NCBI GenBank assembly: GCA_964035545.1
Contig: OZ037767.1
Span: 11,823,081 to 11,887,080 of the forward strand
Direction of reading: 5' to 3'
DNA length: 64,000 nt
DNA from: Bugula neritina
Lineage: Eukaryota > Bryozoa > Gymnolaemata > Cheilostomatida > Bugulidae
This document shows positions 47,640 to 59,772 of the stretch, piece after piece. The stretch's first letter is position 1; every line of letters begins with the position of its first letter. A program made the position numbers and the translations under genes. The notes under the pieces were generated by a model, which had not been told where the DNA came from, did no database searches, and saw only the letters and a program-made list of their open reading frames with translations.

Positions 47640-49340
47640 TTGCGTACCCAGTGGCGTATATATATATATTATTGCCACCGGGGATACAGAAAAGAGTGAA
47701 GCCAGCTTGCTAGTAAAAGGGGTATCATGTAATCACTTTCACTGTGAAGAAAGTTCTTTTCAATGGTAACTGTCAAAGTGTGAGCACGTACTTGGCAGGC
47801 TGGCAACTACAGAGCCTAAGTGGACAGTGGGCTGATGCCACAGTTGTCTTATGGTAAGACCACTAGTGAAATTATATTATTTAATTAGAGTTTAGCCTAG
47901 TAGCATGTATCAGTCTCACCCTATAACAATAAAGTTGGATTCCTAAAGTCAGATGATTTTTCTGACGATTTAGAGTAGAACAGTCGTCTGGATGATTTTG
48001 ATAATCAGAAGGTTGATAGACTGTTTGCTCAGACGTCAGTGTCGTACTGACCGGGTGGAAGCTTCTACAACAGAATCTGGTGCTCTGTTGTAGGTGACAC
48101 TTAGAGAGGAACTAGAAGATGTGCTAACACCACTGTCACGCAGTCACCCTCTTTCTTACTCGTCTATCTGACACTGGATTCTTGGTGGACTTTCACTGCA
48201 GAGCGGGTGGCTGTCGTGGCGGATGGTGTTGCTCTTTCTCCACTGTGATAATATCTTCATGAGATGCGACTAAAGATCACAGCGGTCGTCATTAATATAT
48301 AAATATCATAACTGTTAATTTGTAATATTGATAATGCACTGCATGAACAATTTAATAATATAAATAGTAGACAGTTATAGCCAGCTAGTCATCAAAGGGG
48401 AGAGTCTGTAACCTTGTTTATCCACACTTTTGAGTTGTCACTTCCAGAGTGACCTGTTGATGCTTGACTTTGACTAAATAAGTGATTCGATATCACTGAT
48501 AATTCGGGTAATAGACATAATAGTTTTTTTTCTCCTCTAGAATTCTTCACTGGGAGTCTCACACTCGTCATGTATGACAATTTCAATATCAGAACACTTT
48601 TCTTTTGTCACCTGGCTGTGCGTTCCACCCTTCTGTGGGGCAGCCGGCAGTGCAGCCGACTATGTTCAAGCTGCCCTGTGACGCGATTTGACATTTTTCT
48701 TTATGTTTTGTGTGTAAGAGTTTCACACTGTTTGCTTGTTCGTTGCACTACTTTTTTGTATAATACGTATATTCCACTATACATTGTTTTTAATACAACA
48801 GTATTCTGTATTGAGCTTTTGTGTGTCATATAATGTTGTATGTGTAACTTTATGATTTTCTTTTTGTGAGTCCACGACCCACAACTTACGCGCCGGCAAA
48901 TTGGTTGCCAACTACTATCATCGTCGTTTCGATAAAGTCATCATCTTCTGTACCTCCACCCAGTGTGGTGGATACCCCGAGCCTGAGTTTCTACAGTGAC
49001 TTCTCCATCCCCTGGTTCGGTTGCCCTCTACTAATACCCCTGGACTCATATACTTCCAGCTGAATTTCATTTCCACGAAGTTCCGTAGTCCACGATCAGT
49101 ACCTGCACCAAGGATTTGGTAGAACCCAAGCCTGGGGAACTTACCTTTCCATGTCACCAGCGGATAATTCCGATAGTGAGAGATGCTCACCGTAATCAGT
49201 CTGGATTCTTGACTTGTCCCCTTACATTATTACCATATTATTCATATTGTAATTGTTTTGCTTTTGCATGTATTATTTTCTGCTTATGCTGTTTCTTTCT
49301 TTTGGTTTTGATAGCAATAATAGGGAGTGTGCCTTTTGAT
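47640..49340 (+). other. Long untranslated 3' region of the gypsy element
   Basis: About 1.7 kb between the last coding frame and the right LTR. No domain is recognised. A phrase GGGGTATCATGTAAT at 47720-47734 resembles the end of the first gypsy copy (TGTTATCATGTAAT near 680-695 on the minus strand). Pieces near 48866-49190 are open on both strands but without known similarity. Confidence 0.5.
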
Positions 49341-49352
49341 AGGTCGGGGCAG

Positions 49353-49752
49353 TGTAATGGGTTGCGTAAGAAGTTATCTGTATGTATCGAAAGGACAACT
49401 CTCCTGCTACTTCTCTTTTATCGTGATGCGTAGCGCCCATCATCTATTCGGCCTGCTAGTAATTGCCTACTACGCTACTAACTTCCGCTATAGACTTTGG
49501 GAGGAGCTTAGTAATGAGAACTAGTTTAATCTAGCTGGTAGTGAGCACACTTGGGTAGCCGGCAGTCAGGCAGTAGATTAGTTATTGTTGAGTTGTGTAC
49601 GCTCTGTCTGAAATTATGTAACGTATTTATAGTTGATGTATAGTTGTACTTGTGTATCTTTGTATTAAATAAACTCATAATAATCTATTTAACTTGGCAG
49701 TTTTGCATTACTTTAAATACCCAGCAATTACTGAATGCATAGTTTCACAACA
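49353..49752 (+). repeat. 3' LTR of the gypsy element
   Basis: 400 bp, matching the 5' LTR end to end with about 40 scattered differences, and followed by the CTAT target duplication. Confidence 0.95.
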
Positions 49753-50009
49753 CTATATTGTCCAGCACTGTATTTACTGATATCCTGAAAATCCTGAAAT
49801 TCGATAATTGGGCAACTTGAGTAGAAAGGCAAGCTACTGACAAATTGGCACTATTCCGTGATTTTTAGAATATGTTTCAGGCACAACTTCCTATTATATA
49901 AGTACTACTGACCTGAAACTAACCTTTCTATTGTAATCATGTTTGTTCATGATGTTTCATAACTAAAAACGTTTATTTTGTTCAATAGTTATTGCATCAA
50001 TTTATATTT

Positions 50010-51700
50010 ATTGTATTTGGGGGTCTAAACAAACCCCAGTCACTAAACTTTGTAAATAACATAAACTCTGTGTTCACAATTGTTTGTTTTTTGCTTATGT
50101 TTATTTTTTAACATTTAGAATATGTGCAAGTTCATTTCAGTTTTAGGTAATTCAGCTACAAAAGTGATCAAAATATCTGAAACTGTGCTTATGAACCCCT
50201 GTCTAGAATGAACAAGTACAGCAAGGGTTGGTTTTACAAAGTTCGCTTTTTGTCAATTATAACCACTTTAAAATAAGACTGTTTTTACGAGTTATATAAT
50301 ATCTTTGAGTCCCAAACAAACACCAGTCACCAAACCATATAAATAACATAAGCTCTGTGTTCTGAATTGTTTATTTTTTTGCCTATTTATGCTTAGCTTT
50401 TCAACATATAGACTATGCGAAACTTTATTTAAGTGTTAGCTATAAGCATCTTATAAACAGATAGCATAAACTAGTTCTTTTAACAATACATTTTCAAAAT
50501 ATGTTACATTGTATAATAGAACTAAACATATCACCACATCTAAGCAGACTTCTCAATATTATATCATGTTGCAATGTATACTAATGTAACATATCATATC
50601 TGAGCAGAAACCTACAAGTTTTTATACAATACTGCTGCTCACATACTAGTTGTTTAGTCAGCAAACAGTTGCCGATCAATTTTTTGATCAACGTCTTGCT
50701 GAGCTCTGTTAGTCAAGAAAGTGTAAATAAAAGCTCATCTTAGTCTTGAATTGAGGAGGGCTTCAACAACTGAATAATAAGTTTAAGACTAATGAGTGCA
50801 GTGTTTGCTAGCACATTAGTTTCTAAACTTTCCCCCCAAACTCTAGACCCTCACTTTTGATTCGCTGCACTCAGTGACCCCAAAAATTATGCTGCATCAA
50901 CCAATTTCTATTGAGGATAAACTTATTATCATATTGACACTATCTATAGTGTGCTAGAAGTTTAGCTGACTTAATCTTATTTGTTCTATATTCTGTAGAG
51001 TCAGCAATTAAGCTTATCACCATATAACATTATCTAACATCAATTTATGCCTTTGAGGATGTATTTGGAAGCTACTTTTCAAAAGCATTATATTTATTTC
51101 TGAACAATAAATATTGTTTTTATGAAATAGGACTGTTTTTGAGAAGCATATAATATTTACAGAACTTGACAAGTTCTGATATAACTATTTTCAAAGATTT
51201 TCAACCCATGTCTAAAATCAACAAGTACAGCAATTGGGGCTAGTTTTACAAACTTTACATTCTGTCAATTATAACTTGCACTTTAAAATAAGACTGTTCT
51301 TGTGAATTATATATATTTGGGTCCTAAACGGACCCCAGTCACTAAACCTTGTAAATAACATAAGCTCTGTTTAGAATTGTTTTTTTTGCTTATGCTTATT
51401 TTTTAGCATCTAGAATCTGTGCAACTTCATTTGAGTTTCAGGCAATTCAGTTACAAGAAATAGGCAAAATATCTAAAATTGTACTTATTTTTAGGGGCAG
51501 CGTTTTCTAATTATGGCCTAATTAGAATAGAAAAACTGTTTATAATAGCCATTTATATGGTTAGAGTTTGTTATTTTAATTAATAATATTATAAAATCTA
51601 ACTAAAATGTTGTTTGCTATTATTAATTTTTAAAAGCATTCAAAAGATATTGTAATATGGGATCCAAATGAATCCAGTTCATAAGATTTGCATGTAAACT
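50010..51700. repeat. Three dispersed direct copies of a 130-300 bp repeat
   Basis: Copies begin near 50019, 50311 and 51328, each with a phrase like GGGTCTAAACAAACCCCAGTC and then AAATAACATAAGCTCTGT and TGCTTATGCTTATTTTTTAGC. A second module (GTCTAAAATCAACAAGTACAGC to TAAAATAAGACTGTT) occurs near 50200 and 51210. A fourth, weak start (GGGATCCAAATGAATCCAG) is at 51659. They may be internal repeats of the piggyBac relic or an independent satellite. Confidence 0.75.
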
Positions 51701-52550
51701 ATATCAGCTAACAAAAAGAAAACTCTTAAACAACTTAGTATTACATAATTTGTAGGTAAATTTTAATTTAAAGACAATTGCTTATAAAAAGAATATCTCT
51801 ACTCACCAGCAATAGACATCGTGAAACTGATGGTCGTGTGAAATATTATCCCAATATTATATAAAATCTGTGCCAATAAAAAGTGTTTTATTACTAAGCA
51901 AATTGAATATGTTTTTAATACAGAACAGTGCAGAAACAAATCAGAACTAAATATTATTAAATGTAAGCTATATACTCAAGTAGCTGTGTTATCATGGCTA
52001 TTTGACTGGCTAGTAGCAACTATAAACAAAGAATAGCCTTCAATTTAAACATATTAGTGAAATAAGAAAAAGTTGAGTAAAGAGATGTGTCAACTGACAG
52101 CTGAATTGACCTAAGCACTCAACATATGATTACGTATCTTAGAAACACAAAAAAAATATATTATCAAGTATCAAGTTCCAACATAAACAAATAAATTATA
52201 GTGAGATAATTTTAAAAGCGTTGGTGCTAAGAGTATGAGAGAAAATTATCAATATAATATATGATTAGCATAGAAGCAAAAATAAGGATATAGTATAGTA
52301 GGAGCATTGATTATGAAGTGCCAAGGTAAAGAAATAAATTACAACATCAATACATATAAGATTCATATTATTGAGGTTATGAGATCAGAGATTATATGCT
52401 ATAAAAGCGTGAAAGCATTTGTAAGCACATGAAGAATAAAAGTTAGACACTTTATTATTAGAGTGTGAGATGAGTTAATAATAGTAACTTGTTAACTACA
52501 ATAGTCATCTCATATCAGTCAAAACTAACTTATCGAATTGGTGTAAATTT
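51700..52550. other. AT-rich non-coding DNA
   Basis: Nothing recognised. Confidence 0.5.
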
Positions 52551-52558
52551 GTCTAGAA

Positions 52559-52901
52559 CAGGGCTGTCCAACAGGCGGCTTCAGGGCCGGATGTGGCCCC
52601 CCAGATTACATTTATGTGGCCCTCGAAGGCATAAAAAAATTATTTTTCACACATATATGAATTAGAGTAGAAAACTATCTTTCAAATGTCTTACTTATAC
52701 ACATGCTAAAAACATGCAGCCTGCAGTAATTGTTGAGACTTTATTGTGTAATGATTCATAGTAATTTGGAATAAAGTTATTTGAAAATTACTGATGCTGT
52801 GGCCCCTAGCTCAAGCTAAATTTTACCATTTTACAATGTGGCCCTCGCCATGAAATATTCAATTTCAGTGGCCCTCGATCTGAAAAAGTTGGACACCCCT
52901 G
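52559..52901. mobile_element. hAT-type MITE with perfect 8-bp target duplication
   Basis: The 343-bp element starts CAGGGCTGTCCAAC and ends GTTGGACACCCCTG, inverted repeats typical of hAT transposons. It is flanked on each side by GTCTAGAA (52551-52558 and 52902-52909), the 8-bp duplication hAT transposases make. Inside, TGTGGCCC phrases recur near both ends as subterminal repeats. There is no coding capacity, so a transposase from elsewhere would be needed. Confidence 0.95.
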
Positions 52902-53639
52902 GTCTAGAACATGATATTCTCTGATTTGTACTTGAATATTAACCAAATGTAGTCAACTGTAATATAATGCGTTCAAGTTGAGAATCAAATGTGTGTAGAT
53001 TTTTATAATTAATTTTGCCTAATGAAGCTTGAAATAAATAGGAGAATGTTGCTTGGGATAGAAAATCTTTCTATGATGCACATACAAATATGCCTATGTA
53101 ATATTTAGCCTAAATGTGTAATAATTAACATGTTCATACTTTGCAAGTTACCTGGTGGATTTTAAACTTACAGAAATACTTCTCTAAGCTGACTTGAGTA
53201 TACTACATAGTGTAATAATTTATAAGCTAGTCCAGTAAATGACAAAGTCTATTATAGAGAATTATTTTCTGGCAGCTACCTGGTTGATCTATGTCTCAGT
53301 TATTTACCTACTGTTGAGGTATTTCTACTTCAAAGAGAATAAAAGACTGTTTAGAGACGTAAATTACATGTCATGTTTTATATGTATAGACTGCTGGAAA
53401 AGCTTGCAAATTTTGCATTTCTTAGATTCAATTCTAAAAGAGCCTATTATCATTTGTTAGATCTGGCGAACCAATCCAAACAGAGGTATGCAAATGAATA
53501 AAATTTAGCTGCAAAATATATTGTTATCATATATGTCAATTTAGCACATGGCATAATTATTAAAGTAGTAAAAGTGACATAATGTAATGAATATCTAAAG
53601 TTTGTTGAGCTTTCAGCATTGACTTTAGCATATCATTTC

Positions 53640-53800
53640 ATTAAAGGCCTGGCCACATGATCGTGAGAATCACACGAAATCGTCTATTTGACACGAAAAA
53701 CCATTCGTACCAGAAAATTTGAGGGAATCCAAACGAAACCGTCATCGTTGGGTGTACACAACGATGACGATGGACGAAAAATCACAATCGACGATAAGTA
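53640..53800. repeat. Possible MITE fragment with a central palindrome
   Basis: GGCCTGGCCACATGATCGTG starts a block of CG-containing phrases unlike the flanks. Around 53739-53769 CGTCATCGTTG faces CAACGATGACG across GGTGTACA. The expected opposite end was not found. Confidence 0.4.
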
Positions 53801-53954
53801 CCATTTGGTTGGTCAATATAATTTTAGCAGTAGTGATTATTTCATTTCTATTACGTTTCTCTATTTGGCAATTTTCTGCTGCTTGTATCTCGTGCAAGTC
53901 TTTTTCACGGACTAATAAAAATGACTTGTTGCCATCAAAGTGGTATATATTAGG

Positions 53955-53956
<2 letters not shown>

Positions 53957-54040
<84 letters not shown>
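53957..54040. repeat. (TA)n microsatellite
   Basis: A perfect TA tract of 84 bp. Confidence 0.97.
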
Positions 54041-54042
<2 letters not shown>

Positions 54043-54990
54043 TGTCAGCTATATGCCTATATATACCTGGTTACATACAGATGCTATATAGAGCTGGTAT
54101 TAATTATAACTGATGATGTTATATTTTCTTTACAACACATACTGGTTTAGAAAATCTTCAACTTTGAATCTATGCTGTTGCTTTGCATAAAATACAGTGC
54201 TTGAATACCTAATTTCACATGTTTATTCATATCATTTTATTGATTTTATGCAAAGTTTTAAATTTTAGCAATAACATGTTATGATGTTGGCTTTGACAAC
54301 TTCAACACATTTTCAGCCATTGATTGTGTAGTGTAGGCTATAGTTGGTCTAACATTATAGCCTAAAATTTTACCCGCATCTAACACTGTAGCATCTGACA
54401 GCATAGTGAACTTGTAAAACAAAGTTGCACAATGTTGTTTATTCTTTTATTAATACTTGTTTGCAAAGAACAAATTTTATACTACAATAAGGTTTTCATT
54501 TTGAAATATTACAACCAAGATAGTAAGTAGTAGGAGGATTCTTTAAGAGAAGCCCAATATTTTCTATCTGGTTTCCCTTTATTTACTAGCTAGATCTACT
54601 AAATCTATTAGCAAAACTTAAAAGAAAAGGCAATATGAAAAGTCTACTATAAGGCTTTTAAACAAGCGTAGGTTGATATAACAGCAACATAACATTCCGT
54701 TATTCCCAATACTTTGATATCTGTCAAATGCAATTTTATAAACTTATCTGTTGAAGCAGACAATTCTAGTATGTCTCATTAAGTTCTCTGCTAACTGTGA
54801 GAACATAGAAAACTTAACTAGCTCCTAAAGCTTGCAGTCATGTTGCTACACAAGCTGCAATTTGTAAATAAAGTAAAAACAATGGCTGACGACTTACATA
54901 ATTTGCAATTTATCCGTATACAAAAGTATGGCATGTAAACCAAGCTTTTTGCTCATTATATTATAAGCAAATTGTAATTAACAAGCAAAC
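54041..54990. other. 3' flank of the sulfotransferase gene
   Basis: AT-rich. A minus-strand AATAAA (54583-54578) could serve as a polyadenylation signal for the sulfotransferase. No other gene. Confidence 0.45.
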
Positions 54991-54992
54991 AA

Positions 54993-57900
54993 TCAAGCAA
55001 ATGTTACATTATCTCTATTCTTCTTAAACAACCACTTGTCATCTCCAAGTAAATCAGCAAGTCTTCTGTTGTAAGGCTCAAAAAACTCATCAAGAAACTG
55101 CAGAGTAGATTTTAAAATTGCATTCCTCTTTCCTGTATTACGTCTGTAATGGCTTTCTTTTTCAAAAGTTGAATTTGTTAATTTTACCTTAAAAAAATTG
55201 GATACTTCTTGCAGCGTAGATGCCTACAAAAATAATCATGAAAGTTTTTTGTTGGAAGTCATTATACATTAAATCAATTTATAAAAATGAGTATTTAGGT
55301 GATCTGTATTTTTATAATCTTACGCTTTGACAAAGCAATTTTGGTACAATTTTCTCAAATTATACTAATGATTCTGTCTTGCTCAACCTATGAAAACAAC
55401 GTATAGGTTGAGAGCTAGTGAACTTTCATCAGAGCAATTTTACTAGATGCTCTCCCTAATATACTAAATGACTCTGATAATGTTTCAGTCTGTACTAGTC
55501 TTCCAATTATAATATCGTTTAATACCTTAAGTTACTTGAAGTAGAATGTTTGATAAATAAAATCTAGCAAATTAAATATAATCCTGTAATAAAAATAATG
55601 TTGATAATTTTATGACTTTTTTAGAAATAATACAAAGCTCAATTAGGTATGCTAAAATAAACAAATCTAAAGTAGCAGGTTTTTTTAAGTTTTCTATTAA
55701 TGCTTTATGTGAAAAATACAATTTGATTTAAAATTCTTCAAAGTTTAACATTTGTATGGAAACTTGACAATTATGGAAATTGCACACAATAAAAGTTACA
55801 TATCTTCTGCAACTATAAAGTACATATAGTAAATGTAATTGTCTCCTCTATAAAATGCTTATATAGAGTGCTTATTACCTGATCTTCACTGTATTCACTG
55901 GTAGTTTTGATCATAATTTGCTCTCTGGGTATAAACTTGAATGTTTCTTTTATCATAATAACATAAATACTGTGTAGAAGTAACGACTGTAATATACGCA
56001 ATACATCATTCAAGTCAAAGTAGCAGCAGTTTGATCGTTTGAGCCTTACCATTACACTATAGGACAACAACAACAACAGAAACTGCACATTTCATGAAGT
56101 TTTAGTTGCGAATATTACTATCATTATAATAAATTGATTGATTCAATAATATAATAATAGCAAAACGCCCCAGCAGTTAAATTTTTTTTAGAAATTCTTA
56201 AATCATGCATAATATTATATATAGAAACATAACATTTTCCTACCTAAATTATAGAACATATTATTCCTTTACAAGCTGCTAGTGACAAATAGCCTACCTC
56301 CATCTTCCCATCTCTGGCATCTGACATATAAAAGCATCCCAGCTCTCCATATTTAGTGAGGCATTTGCTTAATCTGTAGTGGTTTTGCCTAATCACTCTG
56401 TCTACAAACTCATGATTCATTTCTTCAAAGGATGTGTTCTTAAACACCAAGCCCATAAAATGCCAGTGAAACAAATAAGAGATTGCTCTAAAACACAGAA
56501 AATAATACAAAATAGTCGATATCAAATATTTAAAATATATTTTAATCAATTTAGAAAAATAATGAAAGTTTCAATAATAATTTCAGTTATATAAAAGAAA
56601 TTGAGCCTAATATTTGATATAAATATTTTTGCAACTTGCATATCTCAACAATGCTTTTTTAAAGCATTAAGATAAATATAATTATTTTAATTAAATATAT
56701 CTATTTAATTAAAAGCTATTTTTAGTGTTATAAAGAAATTTATGTCAATATCTGTCAAAAGCAATATTTTATCAAACTGTTTGACTAAAGAATTAAGTTG
56801 CAACAAATCATATTACTTATTTTAAAGTATATAAAAATAGGCCATATTGGTGACAATAGAAAGCTATAGCCACATTTTAAATAGAAAACTTCTAAGAATG
56901 AACTAAAGAATACAATGCAGTGTTTTGTGGTGTAAATATCACCTGTCAGTAGGGTTTCTCAAAATAATGTAGAATCGAGTTAACGGTGTAGCCATAAATC
57001 CTAAGATCTGTGTAGTAGTTATTACTTCAACATGGGTATCGTTGGACCACAGTCTTTTATTGATAACAATATTTCCTGTTCAAAACAGCAAATAAAAATA
57101 TTATGAACATGCAGCACTAATAAAGCTACAAACATTATCCTTTACAGAAAATTCAATGTTCTATTGTAGCATTATTTTCATTTTCATATTTCATAACATA
57201 TAGTATTTGTATAAAGGAAGCCGTTATCATCTTTAGTTGGTCAATAATGAAAATAATTTAATGATCTTTTTTTAAATATCAATTATTTGTGTGTTATAAA
57301 GACTTGAGAAGCAGTTCGTCTTTCTAAACTGCCCTTGCAAGAGCACAAAATGAGCTTCTTGATTTATTGCATAGACTTAAATGCAAATATTATAGGTCCT
57401 ATTATCAATAGATTTAGTGATAGTAATCATACAAAAAATTTGTTAATTATATACAACATATAATATTATATGTATATATACATTATAATATTAGCTATTC
57501 CCATTTTACCAAGTCAGATTGAATCTTAGGCATTATTTTGGACGTAGTTGTGCTGCAGAAAAATGTACCCAAATATTGTATTTGTGCATGTATAAATACT
57601 TAAACTCTGATAATTACTTATAAGGCTATATATAATAGTATAACAATCAGAACAATAATAATATAAAGTAATATTACAGTATAATAATATTATACTAATG
57701 TAGTAGCACAACATTTAGTCTCAGAAAAGTTCTCTACCCACAAATTACTGCATCATAATTCTACTGTACATAGTATAGAGTTGATAGTATTACACAAATG
57801 TTATAGTTAATTCGTCAATATAGAATCTAATTAAGAACTAGAGCTTACCTAAGCTTTTAAAAACATACAAAATAACAAAAATGCTTGAGTTACTGTATTC

Positions 57901-59772
57901 TTCCCAAAAATGTTGTTAAATATGAGAGCATACCAGGTCCACTATTCATATAACTTCTATCAGTGGAACTCATTCTTCTTCTTTGCCAATCCGGATAATT
58001 CATTGGACAATGAGTATTTAGGTCAGGCCAATACCCCTGGAAGCAAACGCATAACAGTTACTATGCCACACTCACTTTTTGTAGCACTTTATTTCGATTT
58101 AGATATAAACAGTTTTTTGTGTGAAAGATGCAGACTAGTGCAATTATTAGCAAATTTTGAACCTATTGGTTTTTTGATCATTGTTTGACTTTGCTTTTAT
58201 GTCACTTTATATGCAGTATTAGATCATGTAGACTAGGCATGTCTTTTCTGAGAGCAACCTCTTAGTTTTGTGAAGTTTACCTGTTATACAGAATTTCTAT
58301 ATATTCTATGTCATTGTAGCTTTATACATTTTCCTAGAATGCCATAGCTGTGTGTGCCAGACATAAAAAGCTCAAAGTAACCCTTACCTGCTGAGTGAAC
58401 ACTACTTGGGGATGAGAGACAAACCACTTGGAGAAATCTGTAGTTGCACTTTTTCTCATTCCAATTAGATGTAAGTTTGGGAAGCAGTGTATGCTTGCCC
58501 TAAGGTGAAGAGATACAAAATTGACAGCTACACATGCGAGTATAAACAGATAATCCCAAAGAACATGTTTACAAAACATGATAGTAAAAATGTCAGATAT
58601 GACGATAGTTTTACATGCATTTATGAAAGTACTTTTGATTTGCAAAATCCTATTTAAATCAGATATTTTCTGGTAAACTTACAATTTTCTCTGAACATTC
58701 TGGTACATATCTGATGGATAACAAGGTAAGCTGGGCCGACATACTGCCCAACAATGAGCCTGGTACTCTCTCATGTAGCTAGGTTTTTCTTCTTCACATC
58801 CCGATAAATCTTTATACAGAATCTACCAAGGAAAATTTATATTTTTTATATCAAAGGTGCCATAATAATAGATTTTAGAGTTAAAAATTAGAAAGCAGTG
58901 AGAAATTGTTGCTGCCCTCTAATTTTTACAAGTTCTAATTGAAACAAAGCAGCTGCTACCCAGTTTCACACATCAAATAAAACAAAACTCTATACGAATT
59001 TAGGAAATAATATTAATATAAAATGATTTTATACATAGTAACTGGACTCATACAACAGTATGCTTGCAAGCTGCTATTGCTGCTGAAATGTATACCTTTG
59101 AAATTTTATTGTTTATATTTACTACTGGCTTGATATTAAATTAGCATGCATGGGTCCTTGCTATTTATCAAAATGAAAATAACAGTTTTACGGCATACAT
59201 TAGAAAATAGTTTTTTTAAATTTATTAAAGTAAACAGCTCTAACACCAGGCATGCAGCTTGATTATTGTGGCAAGCCGACTACTTTGTTATGTAAATATT
59301 AAATTTATTTAAAACTTTCAACTCTCTATATTTCAACACTGTTATATTTACAATCATCTAGCTTATATAATAAAAGTTTTCAACAAACAGAAATTTGCAC
59401 TAAAAGGTTATAAGCAATGTTGCAGTCAGAGTGCGTGCTATAACAACTTAACTAGTGTATTTTAAACTGCTATTGTAAAATTTTTCAGCCAGTTTTAAAT
59501 TGTGTAATAGTTTGTATCTGCCCCATAAACTAGCGAAAAATTATAGCTACCTGCAACTTCTGTCCGATTTTGGTTCTTCTATTCGTCTTTTTATGACTAA
59601 GTTGTAGTTTTTTCACTGGAAGATCGAGTTTATAGTCTTGTTGGGTGGTTATAAAGAGATGTGATGTCAGTATTGGTACCTCCAAGGTATAAGAACACAA
59701 CTGTATGAACACCAGTGTCATTCCCATAGTGCATATCATCAGGTAGACACAAAACTTCATCGAAACTCTCAT
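54993..59772 (-). CDS. Golgi carbohydrate sulfotransferase, CHST15-like, 8 exons
   Basis: Transfers sulfate from PAPS to sugar hydroxyls of glycosaminoglycans or similar glycans in the Golgi lumen. Exons (minus strand, in order): 59772-59551, 58822-58683, 58499-58388, 58036-57934, 57075-56943, 56487-56298, 55986-55879, 55223-54993. All have GT-AG borders and compatible phases; 1239 nt, 412 aa. Residues 7-25 form a signal-anchor (type II membrane) segment. The PAPS 5'-phosphosulfate loop is IGMRKSATT (133-141). The 3'-phosphate motif is RNPTDRAIS (232-240). Further family landmarks are FIPREQIMIKT and the C-terminal EPYNRRLADLLGDD. No in-frame Met exists upstream before a stop. It resembles CHST15 (GalNAc 4-sulfate 6-O-sulfotransferase) in these motifs but is shorter than the vertebrate enzyme; the exact acceptor is not known. 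The 55986 acceptor is the least certain border. Confidence 0.88.

Larger units (their letters stand above)
41892..49752 (+). mobile_element. Ty3/gypsy LTR retrotransposon, complete but decayed
   Basis: A 7.86-kb element bounded by two similar LTRs that start TGTAATG and end TTTCACAACA. It is flanked on both sides by CTAT (41888-41891 and 49753-49756), a 4-bp target duplication. Inside, in order, are a gag-like region, an aspartic protease, reverse transcriptase, RNase H and integrase, the Ty3/gypsy order. Stops and frameshifts interrupt every domain, and the two LTRs differ at about 40 positions by eye (around 90% identity), so the insertion is old. A primer-binding site candidate (TGGTGGCAGCGGTGAG) lies at 42294-42309 and a polypurine tract (GGTCGGGGCAG) at 49342-49352. 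Confidence 0.95.
41690..49950 (+). mobile_element. piggyBac transposase relic, split by the gypsy insertion
   Basis: The left part (about 41745-41891) reads KVWKAVDATEMKAFIELCLL and AGVHRSNHKS, the start of a DDE_Tnp_1_7 (piggyBac-type) domain. Directly after the retrotransposon's right LTR the same domain resumes in one frame (about 49752-49885): VFTDILKILKFDNWAT, stop, VERQATDKLALFRDF, stop, NMF. Together these match the FxxIxxxxRFD...RxxRxxTDKLAPIRDxW segment typical of the family. Two in-frame stops and loss of the catalytic Asp region show that it was already dead or has decayed since. Of this span only the outer parts are piggyBac; 41892-49752 is the inserted gypsy element. Confidence 0.75.

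Noticed and set aside
48866-49190. Possible envelope or accessory ORF of the second gypsy element
   Set aside because: Both strands are open over a short distance, no motif or membrane segment is recognisable, and stops surround it.
53688-54150. Open frames with one hydrophobic segment before the TA tract
   Set aside because: They run into the microsatellite and overlap a probable MITE fragment; no splice or family support.
57910-58188. Plus-strand 92-codon frame
   Set aside because: It is the reverse complement of sulfotransferase exon 4 (58036-57934), whose minus-strand reading joins its neighbours in phase.
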